The translations under genes were made by a program, and so were the position numbers. A stretch of DNA of 64,000 bases from Manis javanica. Its lineage: Eukaryota > Chordata > Mammalia > Pholidota > Manidae. Of the stretch, positions 53,456 to 64,000 are shown piece after piece (the stretch's first letter is position 1; each line of letters starts with the position of its first letter). The notes below the pieces were generated by a model. That model saw only the letters and a program-made list of their open reading frames with translations, was not told the origin of the DNA and made no database searches. The DNA is taken from assembly GCF_040802235.1 (NCBI RefSeq), contig NC_133159.1, positions 71,737,001 through 71,801,000 of the forward strand, read 5' to 3'.

Positions 53456-56400
53456 AGTGTAGAACACACTTCAGTATTGTCCTACATGAGGTTTGAAGAA
53501 ATTGGGTATATTTATCCACTTGCTCCAAATGGTTACAGGCTGAACACTCTCCTGGGGGCTGTTACCTCCCGGGGAGTTCTGGCTGCCCTGTGCAGAGCAG
53601 AGCAGCTTCTGTGCTTGAGAGAGCCTTAGGCTTGGAGTCAGTAAGAAGTGGTGGGTGCTAAGGCAGGGGGCACTCACCGTGCCTGGTACGGGTTCTCATT
53701 CCACCTGCCCATTGCAAAGGTCATCCTAACCAACAGCTCTGGCTCCCCAAACAGGAAGGCTCCACTCAGAGTCTCTGCCTGACTCATCCCAGGGAATTGG
53801 CCAAGGCATTTGCTTACTTTTACTTTTCCTCCTTTACTCAGCACTAGGTCACCTTACCCCAGAAATGGCTGACAGAAATATTCCTTCAAGAAAAAGACAA
53901 ACCTGCACTATGGGAGGTGAGGTCTGGTGTGATGGTCTTCAAAAGATAAAACATATGGCCTAAGATCAGTACATTTCCCAAGATCTGGGTTCCCCAGTCA
54001 GCTCTATTGCAGGACATCCACAGTTCAGCCCCAGTTGTCCTGAACCAAGCCAAGTGCAGCTTCTTTTTCTGCTTTCTCCTTCGTGTAAGGTCCATACGTC
54101 TGTCCTGCATTCCAGCTCTGCAAGAAAGCATGTGAACAAGAACACAAACTCCACATTAACAAGCCTGATGTTATGGGCGCGATGCCTGATCCACATGGAG
54201 TGGGATGATATTTGAAAGGATTACTTCTGCATTCTCACCCAAACCCCCAACCCTCATAAGCCTTCCAACTCTGCTGTCTCTGATTTTCTTCACTTTCACC
54301 CTGAGGATGTTCCTTCCAGCCCAGAAACTAGATATGAGTCACCCACTGCTTTAGGGGGAGGCTGTCACTCTTGAAGTAGAGAATAAAGAAGGCAAATGTG
54401 TAGTGCTAAGTTCAAAAGTCACTGGTGCAGGTGTAAGATAGGAAGAACTGGATGCATAGCTGCATAATTGCAAAGAGAGCTCTGCCCCCCAGACTAAAGA
54501 TTGCGCAGGCTAGGGGGTTGGGAGAGAGAAAGACCTCAAGGACAGAGAGAGACGTGGCCCAGCCCCTCTGGAACACGGCCCATGCCCATCAGCTCATACC
54601 TCTAGAGACATCCACTTGTCCCAAGGACCTAGAGTAGATGTCCTGTTAGCCTGTGGTGATGGTTGCTCATGGTCTTCACTCACGGTGATGATTAGCTAGG
54701 TCCAAAGACAGCCAGCTGTGCCCAGGATTTTGCTCAGCTATCTGCCCCACCTGTGCTGTGTGGGAAGCCCCATTCCAACAGGGACACTTAAAGCCCCAGG
54801 AGCAGTCTTGGTCACCTAGAGAGGTCTTCATGGAATAGTACTGGGCAAGCAGTACCATGGAAACAGACTGAACTGGCCCCAAGCCTCTCCATAAGCCAGG
54901 ACAGTGGGGGACTCACACCTACATTATACTTCCTGGGGTAGAAATACTTCTCCACTTCTTCCGAAGGAAACATCATCTTTGGAAATATGTCTCTGTGAAC
55001 AGTTACGACAAGTCTTATCTTAATGCACAGAGTGGCTTCTCTCCTTGAAGCCACTTGTTTTAATCCTACCCCACCCCCTATCGCCATCCCAGTTGATTAA
55101 CTAGGCTTCGCACAACAGAGGAGCAGTTTGTCCAAAGATAAATCAATTGAAAAATACCAAGTATTCAAAAAACCAGAAGTATTATCTCACCTAGTGTCAT
55201 CTTATATCACATACAACTCGGCGTAACAGTCAGAAAAACATTTGAATGAGTCAGAAATAGTCAGCAAGAGAGACATAAGCCTCTGTGAGCTGGCCTCATA
55301 ATTACCCACGGAAAGGTGTGTTTTGGGTGCATTCAGGAAATGCTATCTTGTTTTGTCGAGGTGCTTGGACTCAAAGGGTACATTCCAGGAGTTGTTTTCT
55401 CAGGGCTCAAAACTGATGAAAGAGGAAAGTGGAAAGTTGTCTACAGGACTTCTGTAGGATTTGGCTTCTTTAGGCTAATTTAGGGCAGTAAACATTTCTC
55501 TGTCAATGACTCATGATTCTGCTTTAGATACTACCACCGGAAGCAAGTGTTTAATGCCCTAGTGACCCAGCACATATTTCAGAGGGCAGCCTTTTATAGT
55601 TTATGCTTCCAGTGCTAGGAAAGTGTGGGTTAATGACAGAGAAGACAGCTGGGAAATATCTGGACATTTGAAAGGAAACGACAGCAAACTGCTTCTCAGA
55701 AAACATCGGAGTCTAGAGCACACATCTGCTGACTAAGGTAAAGGTGGCAAATATTTTTTGGGGCGACCCTTAGTCGCACTTCACCTTCTCTGAACCCTCC
55801 CAGCTGTTGTGTCCATACAATGTGACACCTCCTCCCCGACCAACTGATGGGAAAGGATGTGGACACTGGACCCAAGGTAGACCCATCAAGATTCTTCCCC
55901 GAGGAATAAAAAAATGGTCCTCTGAGCCTTATGAGCAGCCGTAGTTGGCTCCTGTGCACAGGAAAGCAGAGGCAGAGTCAAGGAGAGATGAGAAAAGTGC
56001 AGCTGGACGAGCAACAGTACTGCAGCCTGTAGCCCCAGCTTTCCAGGGCTGACCCCAGGTCCCCGAGAGGCCTCATTGGGCCACTTGTTTGTGGGTGCCA
56101 CACTATAGCTAAAATAAACACCTGCTCCACTTAAATGCCTGGGGGTGTCTGGGCAAACCATGTTCCCTGTTTCCTATCAGAAACTCAGCTGGTCCTTCAT
56201 TGCTCACTGGTGGTATGGCTGGAACCATCTTTAGGACAGCTCTGCATCTGTGTGTCGCCACATTCCTTACAGCACCCATCCTTTGCATCTTGAAGGAGAA
56301 ATGGCTTGAGCTATTTCTCACTTTCCTTACCTGTTCTCTCACTAAAGACACCTTCTGAATCCTGCAATCTACACTGAAGAGCCAGGGGTCAAGTTAGCAA

Positions 56401-56489
56401 AAGGCAGAACAGCTTCATTTTTCTGTGTGCAGCTTCCCAAGGCTCTGGACTTTAAAGCTGATTAAACAGGGCAATCAACTCTCTTTCTA
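53456..56489. other. Intergenic stretch with no recognised gene
   Basis: About 3 kb of mostly unique, moderately G+C-rich sequence. Short ORFs have no recognisable products. Confidence 0.45.
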
Positions 56490-56880
56490 CATTTATTCAT
56501 TCATACAATCGAAATTTAAGTACTTACCACATGCTAAGCCCTATTTAAGATACTGAAACTATGGTACCTCCTGGAGCCTGCATTACAGTGGAGGGAGACA
56601 GACAATAAATGAGCATATAGCTAAAATAATTTTAGATGAAGAAAAGTCACAAAATAGTAAAACAGGGAACAAAGAGAGAGAGTGACTCAGGGTCTGTGTA
56701 CACGTGTGCCAGTGTGGTGACTCCTTTAGGGAGGAGGCAGGAAGGAACGCTCAGGGGCAATGTGGAATGGACATGGGCACAACAGAGAAAGAACAAACTG
56801 GCTGTGGGAAAATGTGTGGGAACAGCTTTCTAGAAAGGAGTACTAGCATATTCAAGGGTGCTGAGGCCACGCACTCCTTC
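56490..56880 (-). repeat. L2 fragment, antisense
   Basis: Begins 'tttattcattcatacaatcg', then 'gtacttaccacatgctaagc' and 'cattacagtggagggagaca', the complement of an L2 3' end. Confidence 0.6.
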
Positions 56881-57356
56881 CTGACCTCCCTTACCTTTTT
56901 GCTTTCCTTTTCCTCAAACCTTCACTGAGCTCCCACCAGGAGGAAGGAGCCAGCCGGAACAGATCAAAACACTAGGACAGAGTTTTGTTTTACAGGAATT
57001 CATACAGCAGGTAAGGAGAAAGAGAGTAAGTAAGTAAAATACAGGCAGTGTACGCAGCGGAAAGAGCCGAGAGTGTTATGGGAAGATGGTGGGAGCACAA
57101 GGCTGCACCTCCTTAGCAGCTGGGGTTCTGGAGGAGAAGCCTTGACCTCTGCATAGTCACAAAGTTCAGATTCTTTTCCACATAATGCTCCTTACTTAGA
57201 TGCCTTCGAAACAGAGTGGGAAGCTTGATGGAACAAACCGGTGAAGCACGCACACCGAACGCTAACAGGGAAACCCAGGAGGAAACTGCAATTGATTTAA
57301 GTTGCTGAGAAAACAGGAAAGGTGACTTTTATTTGCTGGACTAGGATGCTGACATT

Positions 57357-57360
<4 letters not shown>
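56881..57360. other. Intergenic stretch
   Basis: Nothing recognised. Confidence 0.4.

Positions 57361-57388
<28 letters not shown>
57361..57388. repeat. (CA)14 microsatellite
   Basis: 28 bp of uninterrupted CA dinucleotides. Confidence 0.98.
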
Positions 57389-59289
57389 GCTCAGAGGACG
57401 GAGGGCAAATGGAGGAATTGGCAGAGGTCCCTGAAAATGTGTAATCCAAGAACAAAAGTTTTACAGAACCAGAGAAAAAAAAAACCTTAACATAACACAG
57501 GGTCAGAGTGAACTCTTTGGTACTCATGTAACTGATTAAGAATTTAAAGGAAACTGTCTATTTACTTAATGGTATGACTCATTAAGTGGAACAGACTTTT
57601 TAAAAAACATGATGATTGTGTTTTCCATTTATTGTTGTGGGTCCACGTGACACTTAATGGCATTGAAGTCCAAAAATATGGAAACTGCCAACAGAATGTG
57701 TCTATGTAAGGACAATAGAGGGCCAGGCTGGATCATTTAAACAGTTGAAGAGGAAATGCTAACTCAAGCTTGCTAACGCAAGCCACTATGGTATGCATGC
57801 CCTCAGACTACAGCTGATGGTGGGTAGGCGTTGGGTGTTAGATCAGCGGAAGAAGTGACTGTAGGGGTGGGAGGTGCGAATGCCAGAAAGCAACCTGGGT
57901 TTGTGGTAAACTCATGGAGGAGAGGTGTTTTAATTACTATGTCAGAACAGATCATAGGGTAATTACAAGTCCCTCTTGAAAAAAATTGTCATTCTATAAA
58001 CATTTGCCTCAAGAAGACTTTGAGATAAAAGAATAGTCCTTGGCTAGGACTGGCCTATGGCAGAATTTTTCTCCTTGGTGAATTTGGGAAGAAAAACTGG
58101 GTGTTTGGCTCAGTGCCTCCCTTCTTCCTCCTGGGAACAGGACCCTCTGCTGTGGGCACCTTCTTCTCAGCTCCTTGAGGGCCAGCTTTGCCTCTGCAAG
58201 GGGAGGCCTGGTCTCCTCCAGCACTGCCTCCAAAGGGTAGAAAGGGTCGTGCCTAAAACTGCGGTTCAGTTTGCTAATACATACAGTTAGATCTTTCCAC
58301 CTAACCTGTACCAATAATGAATGTGACATTTTGTTTTCTACTTGTTTTTTTTTTTTTTCTCCGTAGGTTCAGAACTCAAACTGGGAAGCAAAATGTTACT
58401 GAGTCCCCACCAGGCCCCTGGGAGGGAGGGAGGCACCTCAAATTGTCCTCCAGAGCTGCTGAGTTTGATATTCAGTCAGAGGCCTTGTGCACCTGCCAAT
58501 CTGGAAACACAAGTCTTTTATGTTAGGAAAAAGGAAACACACCATGGCTTCTGATATGCTTCCAAATCAAAACTCACACAGATAGACACTCTGAGTGCCA
58601 GGTGTGAATTTGTAGTTAAGCTACTTCTCACCACAGCACATCTATGTGGCATGCTTCAGGGAGAGAATTATCTTTCAGGAGAATCATATCTCTAACTCAG
58701 CCATGCTGGGAGGCTAGCTAGGTTCCTAAAATACCATTAATTCCCTTACATACTGGAAAAATGCCCAGAAGCCAGAACCAGAAAACGAACAAAAAACTCT
58801 CAGTAAACTCCAATAAGTAAAGAAAAACCCAAAAATAAATAAAACTAGCACTGTAACCATTGGTATGTGATGTATATGCTAGTTCCTGGACTAAAAAGTA
58901 AAACAATAGAACATAGGTTCTCTATAGCAATTTATAGTTAGCAAAACACTTTTAGACACATGTATTTTGACCTGCTTAACAACCTGATAGTATTACTATG
59001 CTTTCCATTTACATGAAAGGATGAAAGGAGGAAGGAGAATGGGAAAGATTCCTAGAGAGAAGGAGGTAGTAAGCGAGGTAGAGACTTCGGGGAGAAGTGT
59101 CCAACCACCACGAGCAGTTAGCTTGGCCATGTTCTGCACAGTTATGTATGGTGGTCTTGAGGCAGATGATGGTGGGAGACAGGGAGATAGAGTTCAGGAC
59201 CCCTGTAAGTTTCAAGGCCCTTGTAAATTTCAAAAAGCTCCACTCCAACTCAGTCATTTGGAAAGTACACTTAGATAGGCCTCAGCTTT
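57389..59289. other. Intergenic stretch with an exon-like patch near 58340-58530
   Basis: A T-rich tract followed by CTCCGTAG at 58359-58366 looks like a 3' splice site, and an open frame follows to 58554. No matching upstream exon or known product was found. Confidence 0.35.
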
Positions 59290-59578
59290 GACTGGTTAGT
59301 CCCTATGCAAATAAAACATTGTACTTTCAGTCAATCAGGAGTGAGTTGTGATGTCATTAGTTCAGTTGTCTTGTCTCTTAGGTCCATAGGTGGGACTTCC
59401 CCCTTTCAAGAAGCTCTATAAACCCCTAGACACTGCCACCTTTGCAGCATCTTCTTGTAGTCCCTCTGATTAGCAGAATTCATTTTCTTTTCACTCCTTA
59501 AAATCTTTGCTGGTTGCTCCATGCTCTTGTCTGCTGGATTCATTCCTCATCACTTCCGAGACACAATCCTGGGAAAAA
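59290..59578 (+). mobile_element. Candidate old ERV LTR (3' half)
   Basis: A TATA-like CTATAAACCCC at about 59414 is followed by 'ctctgattagcagaattcat', a decayed poly(A) region ('cactccttaaaatctttgct') and 'tctgctggattcattcctca' ending near 'aaaacagca'. This layout resembles class I LTRs, but the 5' edge and the family are uncertain. Confidence 0.45.
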
Positions 59579-59889
59579 CAGCATTGCAGCTGATAACAGT
59601 CTTATACACAGTGGGTGAGATTAAAGAGATCATAGAAATGTGAGGTTATTGTCTTATATATCACTAACCACATCAGCTTCCAAAAATAACTTACACTACT
59701 ACAGTGAGGTAACAATTCTGCCACTCAGCAAGTCCTTTTACCCAGGTCTCATGCCCAGATTGTAGGTCCTGAAAGGCTTGCTGTGCCAGCCCTGGGCTTC
59801 TCCCCTTTTCTGGGCTTGGACACCAGGGCTATATATTTTCCATGTGTGTATATATAGGGCTTCCTGGGGCAGGCCTAGCCAGGGTGGAA

Positions 59890-60080
59890 GAAAACTTCCA
59901 TTTATTGAACATGTCCAATTTACCCCATGTACAGAATAGAAACATGCACATTATTCTCTGAAATTCTCTTAATGGCCTTTGTGGTAGGTGTACTGCTAGT
60001 TTATAAATGAATCATTTGAGTTTCAAAGAGGTAACTGACTTATCCAATCCCATTCTGGCATGTGAAATCTCTACAAGGAA
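59890..60080 (-). repeat. MIR, antisense
   Basis: Contains 'tttataaatgaatcatttga' and 'caaagaggtaactgacttat', the complement of the MIR core. Confidence 0.6.
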
Positions 60081-60499
60081 CCAGGCAAACATTAAGATTA
60101 ATAAAGGAGTTAGAAGGAGAGGAGAACAGTGATGAAACAGCTGGAGAGAAAGGTGCAGGCATATGGCATATGACTTTATACTTTGAAATAATGGGAATAA
60201 AGTTATGTAAATACTTGCCAACAACTAATTGAGTTCACAGCAGCTCAGTGGAGAGTCTGTCTGAGACAAAGCTGCTCAAAAGGGAAGTGTCTCTGAGAAA
60301 AAGTAACTGAGAGGAAGTGCCATCCAGACTGGGAGCCCAAGGGCAGCAACCACCCAGATACTTGGACATCACAGTAAGACAAGTAACCAGTTTTCATGAA
60401 TGCAGAGTGAAATTATAATAATATGGGAATGGGGTATTTTATGAGGCAGATTCACTGAGATAAGAAAATAGCTTTTAATAAATAACTGATTGTTTATAT

Positions 60500-60905
60500 T
60501 GGGAATAAAAAATATATTTACAGAATTAGAAAAGTATAATGGAGCCCCACATGCCCATCACCTGCTCAGTAACGATCAACGATCTACTCTCATCTATCTC
60601 TCTATACTACTTTTCTAGAGTCTTTTAAAGAAATCCCTGTCATCATATCATTTTACCTATAAATACTTCAGATGCATTTCTATGAAAAGAAGATATTTTT
60701 AATATAATTACAATGCTATAATCATACCTAACAAAACTAACAATCATCACTTAATACCATTCAATATCCAGTCTATATTAAAATTTGCTGGATTGTCTTA
60801 TAAATGTCCTTTGATAACTGGTTTGATTTGAATCAAGATCTAAACAAGGTTCACACATTGCATTTGATGCTCATATCTCATTGTGGAACTTTTCACCAAT
60901 GTCCT
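60500..60905 (-). repeat. Probable old L1M 3' fragment, antisense
   Basis: Wording such as 'gaattagaaaagtataatgg', 'aatcaagatctaaacaaggt' and 'tcacacattgcatttgatgc' recurs in old L1 3' sequence. Family not assigned. Confidence 0.4.
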
Positions 60906-60959
60906 CTGAATATTTATTGAACACTACTAAAACCAGTGACCCCAAGGCAGTCTGGAGTC

Positions 60960-61600
60960 AGGGTGATGTAACCTACGTAAGCTAAGCATGATACTATGCT
61001 AGGAAATCACACACATGAAGAGGTTAAGAATTGTAATCAAAATTGTAATCAATTTAAAATGACAATTTTTTTAAAAAAGTCTAAGTATTCAGACTAAACA
61101 GCAAGACACCAACTTAACCACGTAATCAAAACAAAGAGGTCCAGTAATGAGATATGTCAGAATTATGAACCCCTTGATATGATTAGAAGAACACAATGTC
61201 AATTATGTAGTGCCAAAAATGCAAAATATGATTTCAGTCATGAGAAAACATTAGACAAGTTCAAATTTAAAAAATAACTGACCAGTATTTTTTGCAAGTG
61301 TCAAGTTCATGAAAGACTGAGGAACTGTTACAGACTGCTGGAGATGAAATGGGGGATCCTGGATAGGAACCAGAAAAAGGCCATAAGTGGTAGAAAAGGT
61401 AAAATTCAAATAAGGCTCATAGTTTAATTAATAATATTACCCCAATGTGAATTTCCCATTATGGATAATTATACATGTCATGTAACATTAGGGAATGTTA
61501 AGCATGGAAATGGGGTAAGCAATATAAGATAATTTTCGGTACTATTTTTGCAACTTTTCTACAAGTCTAAAACTAGTTCAGAATTAAAAGTTGAAAAAAA
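60960..61600 (+). mobile_element. Old L1 (L1M-type) 3' end
   Basis: Ends with 'taacattagggaatgttaag', 'tactatttttgcaacttttc' and 'aaaactagttcagaattaaa' plus an A-run, the usual L1M 3'UTR end. Confidence 0.65.
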
Positions 61601-62454
61601 AGGTCTGGCATAGTCTTCTCATGTGTACGTAGATTTCTGCAACTACCATGAGTTCCTCCAGGTGGAGGTAAATCAGCACTTCCTTTAAACAATCCGGCCA
61701 GGGTTTTTAGGGTGCCTCTTTGCTGACTCTCCTGATGTGTGGGCGGCACAGATTACCATCACTTTCTCCTGATCCCGTGTGCTGTCCTATTATCTTGCTC
61801 ACAGTCATCATCTTCACTGGGACACATAGGCTTTCTGGGAAATAGCTCTCAGACCTGATTCTCTAGCAGTTTCCTTGTGTTCTGCTTCCCACTGCTACTC
61901 ATTCTGCTGCTCCTCCTCCGACCCCTAGGCCTGGGCTGGTTTTCTCCCTTCTTCCCCCTTTCAAGTTAACCAGGCTACTGCCCTCTCCCAATCTGTTAAA
62001 GATCAAGGAGGCTCTGGGAAAGGACGACCACCATTCCAGTGGCAGTGGGTGGTGAACTTTGTGTCCAGCCTCTGACAAGAGAAGCCTTGTGGTCTGATTT
62101 CTGCATCAACTTCCCAGCCAGCAGCTTGTGCAGGAGTTCCCAGGCTGGATCTGAATTGCATTACCTTACAGTAGTGGCAGCTGGCTAGTTTTTGAGCTGA
62201 TGGGAGGGAGGAGAATGGAGATCTAAAGGGCAAGGATGGCTTGTAGATGAAGACAGTAGCATTTCCCTTCGCTCTCTAGATGGTATTACTGCTGATCCTC
62301 TGCTTCCATCTTCAACTCTCTCCTAAGCAGGGTTACTGTGCTCCCCCCCATCTTCTCTCTTTTCCATCCAGGGTCTGGGGTTAACAGGGGTTGTGATCAT
62401 GAGAAGGGCCTGGGACAAGCTCACTGAAGGTAGGGATGGTTACAAGCTTCATTA
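61601..62454. other. Intergenic stretch
   Basis: No gene or clear repeat recognised. Confidence 0.4.
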
Positions 62455-62545
62455 TTTATTCATTCAATACTCAAATCAACATTTATTGAGCTTCTTCTGG
62501 GTGCCAGGCTAAGAACCAGGGATACAATGGGGAACAAAGCTAGGT
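62455..62545 (-). repeat. L2 3' end, antisense
   Basis: Contains 'tttattcattcaatactcaa', 'caacatttattgagcttctt', 'gggtgccaggctaagaac' and 'gggatacaatggggaacaaa'. Confidence 0.75.
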
Positions 62546-63340
62546 CCTGTTTTTCCACAGGAATGAGCTATTTTATGGATCAGAGCTGTTCTATGATCTT
62601 GGGGAAACACCTTCTGCATCAACTTGAACTTGGTCCACGATGTCCCGGAAGGGGGTGCCTCTCTGCTCTCTGATGCTTTCCCTGAGGAGTTCACTTCCCC
62701 TTACACCCCAGCGATTTCCACCCTGAGCACCAGAAACCCATGCTTTTTTTCTTCTAAAATCCTGAAAACTAGTCTCATGACCCCTCAGAGAAGCCCCAAA
62801 CGACCTATCAAGATTTCTCTGGAGTCAGTGGCCTGGTGGCTGGGGTTCTGGCTGAAGTAATTCCATTCTTGGACCTGGGTATTGGGCTCATTTTGGACAA
62901 CTGAGCAATGTGTATAAGCTATGCTGCTTTAACCAGAGGATCAAAAAGTTAAGATAGAAGTTTATAAAACTCTCAAGGAAAAATCCAGGGCCACCTAGGA
63001 AGTCATCTAGGAAGCCAGTTTTCTCCTGTCTTGTTGCTTCACCAACCCCATGGGCTTGCCTTTGTCTGTTGGTTGAAGTTGCCTCACCAGGACCAGGGTT
63101 GGGTTCCAGCCTGTGTGAAGGTAGGAGAGGAAGAGGAGTGGCCATGACTTGTAAACTGTTCACATCACTTCCATTTCACGCCCCACTGGCCAGAACTTAC
63201 TCCCGTGGCTATAATTAGTTTTAAGGGAGGCAGGGAAATGGTTTGAGGTGTTGAGGAGACTTCTAGGGAGCTAGTCTTGAAGCTGTGTTTCCATAAAATG
63301 TACATCATGTTAACTTAGCTTGTGTATAACAAAAATACCA
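62546..63340. other. Intergenic stretch
   Basis: No gene recognised. Confidence 0.4.
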
Positions 63341-63343
63341 ACA

Positions 63344-64000
63344 TTTTCTTTTTTTTTCTTTTTTTTCTTTTGGTATCATTAATATACAATTACATGAAGA
63401 ACATTTTGTTTACTAGGCTCCCCACTTCACCAAGTCCCCCCCACATACCCCTTCACAGTCACTGTCCATCTGCATAGTAAGATGCTGTAAAATCACTACT
63501 TGTCTTCTCTGTGTTGCACAGCCCTCCCATGCCCCCCACGCACTATACATGCTAATTGTAATGCCCCCTTTCTTTTTCCCTGCCCTTATCCCTCCCTTCC
63601 CACCCATCGTCCCCAGTCCCTTTCCCTTTGGTAATTGTTAGTCCATTCTTGGGTTCTGTGATTCTGCTGCTGTTTTGTTCCTTCAGTTTTCCTTTGTTCT
63701 GATACTCCACATATGAGTGAAATCATTTGGTACTTGTCTTTCTCGGCCTGGCTTATTTCACTGAGCATAATACCCTCTAGCTCCATCCATGTTGTTGCGA
63801 ATGGTAGGATCTGTTTTTTTCTTATGGCTGAGTAATATTCCATTGTGTATATGTAACACAGCTTCTTTATCCATTCATCTACTGATGGACATTTAGGTTG
63901 CTTCCCTATCTTGACTATTGTAAATAGTGCAGCGATAATCATAGGGGTGCATCTGTCTTTTTCAAACTGGAGTGCTGCATTCTTAGGGTAAATTCCTAGA
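63344..64000 (-). mobile_element. Third young L1, 3' end; continues past the window
   Basis: A T-rich tail at 63344-63372 is followed by 'ggtatcattaatatacaatt' and then sequence nearly identical in order to 36564-37200 of the full-length L1. The end of ORF2 lies at 63586-63942 (with CPSVDEWIKKLCYIYTMEYY). Total length is unknown. Confidence 0.92.

Noticed and set aside
57297-57527. 76-codon ORF with a Cys-Val run
   Set aside because: The run is the translated (CA)n microsatellite.
63000-64000. DDAH1 3' end at the right edge
   Set aside because: Human synteny would place DDAH1 further to the right, but I see no DDAH1 coding sequence in this window, and the right edge is L1.

Overview
This is a 64 kb piece of a placental-mammal nuclear genome. 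It holds two intact spliced protein genes, C1orf52 and BCL10, both on the minus strand, in the order and orientation they have on human chromosome 1p22. The rest is interspersed repeats and non-coding sequence. I found no bacterial, phage, CRISPR or operon-like content and no tRNA or rRNA gene. The host is probably a laurasiatherian. I saw no Alu, B1, carnivore tRNA-Lys SINE, bovine or horse SINE in 64 kb; the only SINE-like repeats are ancient MIRs. The young repeats are one L1 lineage and one solo-LTR family. That pattern, and the look of the L1 3' end, would fit a pangolin, but this is an inference that needs an alignment.

Layout. 1-3.5 kb: a 5'-truncated L1 with a small solo LTR inside it, then an older L1 fragment. 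3.5-12.9 kb: intergenic, with a MER2/Tigger element, a MIR, one solo LTR and a palindromic MITE-like element. 12.9-18.84 kb: C1orf52 (three coding exons, 181 codons), starting in a CpG island. 18.9-24.8 kb: L2, MaLR and L1M remnants. 24.8-34.79 kb: BCL10 (three coding exons, 233 codons), also starting in a CpG island, with one solo LTR in sense orientation in intron 1. 35-64 kb: a gene-poor stretch that in human would lead towards DDAH1. It contains a full-length 6.1 kb L1 (36.5-42.6 kb), five more solo LTRs of the same family, L2, MIR, MaLR, Tigger and hAT-Charlie fragments, and the 3' end of a third young L1 at the right edge.

Function. BCL10 links CARD-containing scaffold proteins to MALT1 in NF-kB signalling. 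C1orf52 (UPF0690) is a small, highly charged protein of unknown function. The two genes are separately promoted neighbours and nothing in the sequence suggests they act together.

The most useful observations concern mobile DNA: a seven-copy solo-LTR family with target-site duplications and a variable internal repeat, an LTR placed just upstream of BCL10 exon 2, nested insertions that give relative ages, and a full-length L1 whose ORF1 is cut by a stop codon. I did not find an undescribed gene system. A few unidentified ORF-like patches are listed with low confidence.
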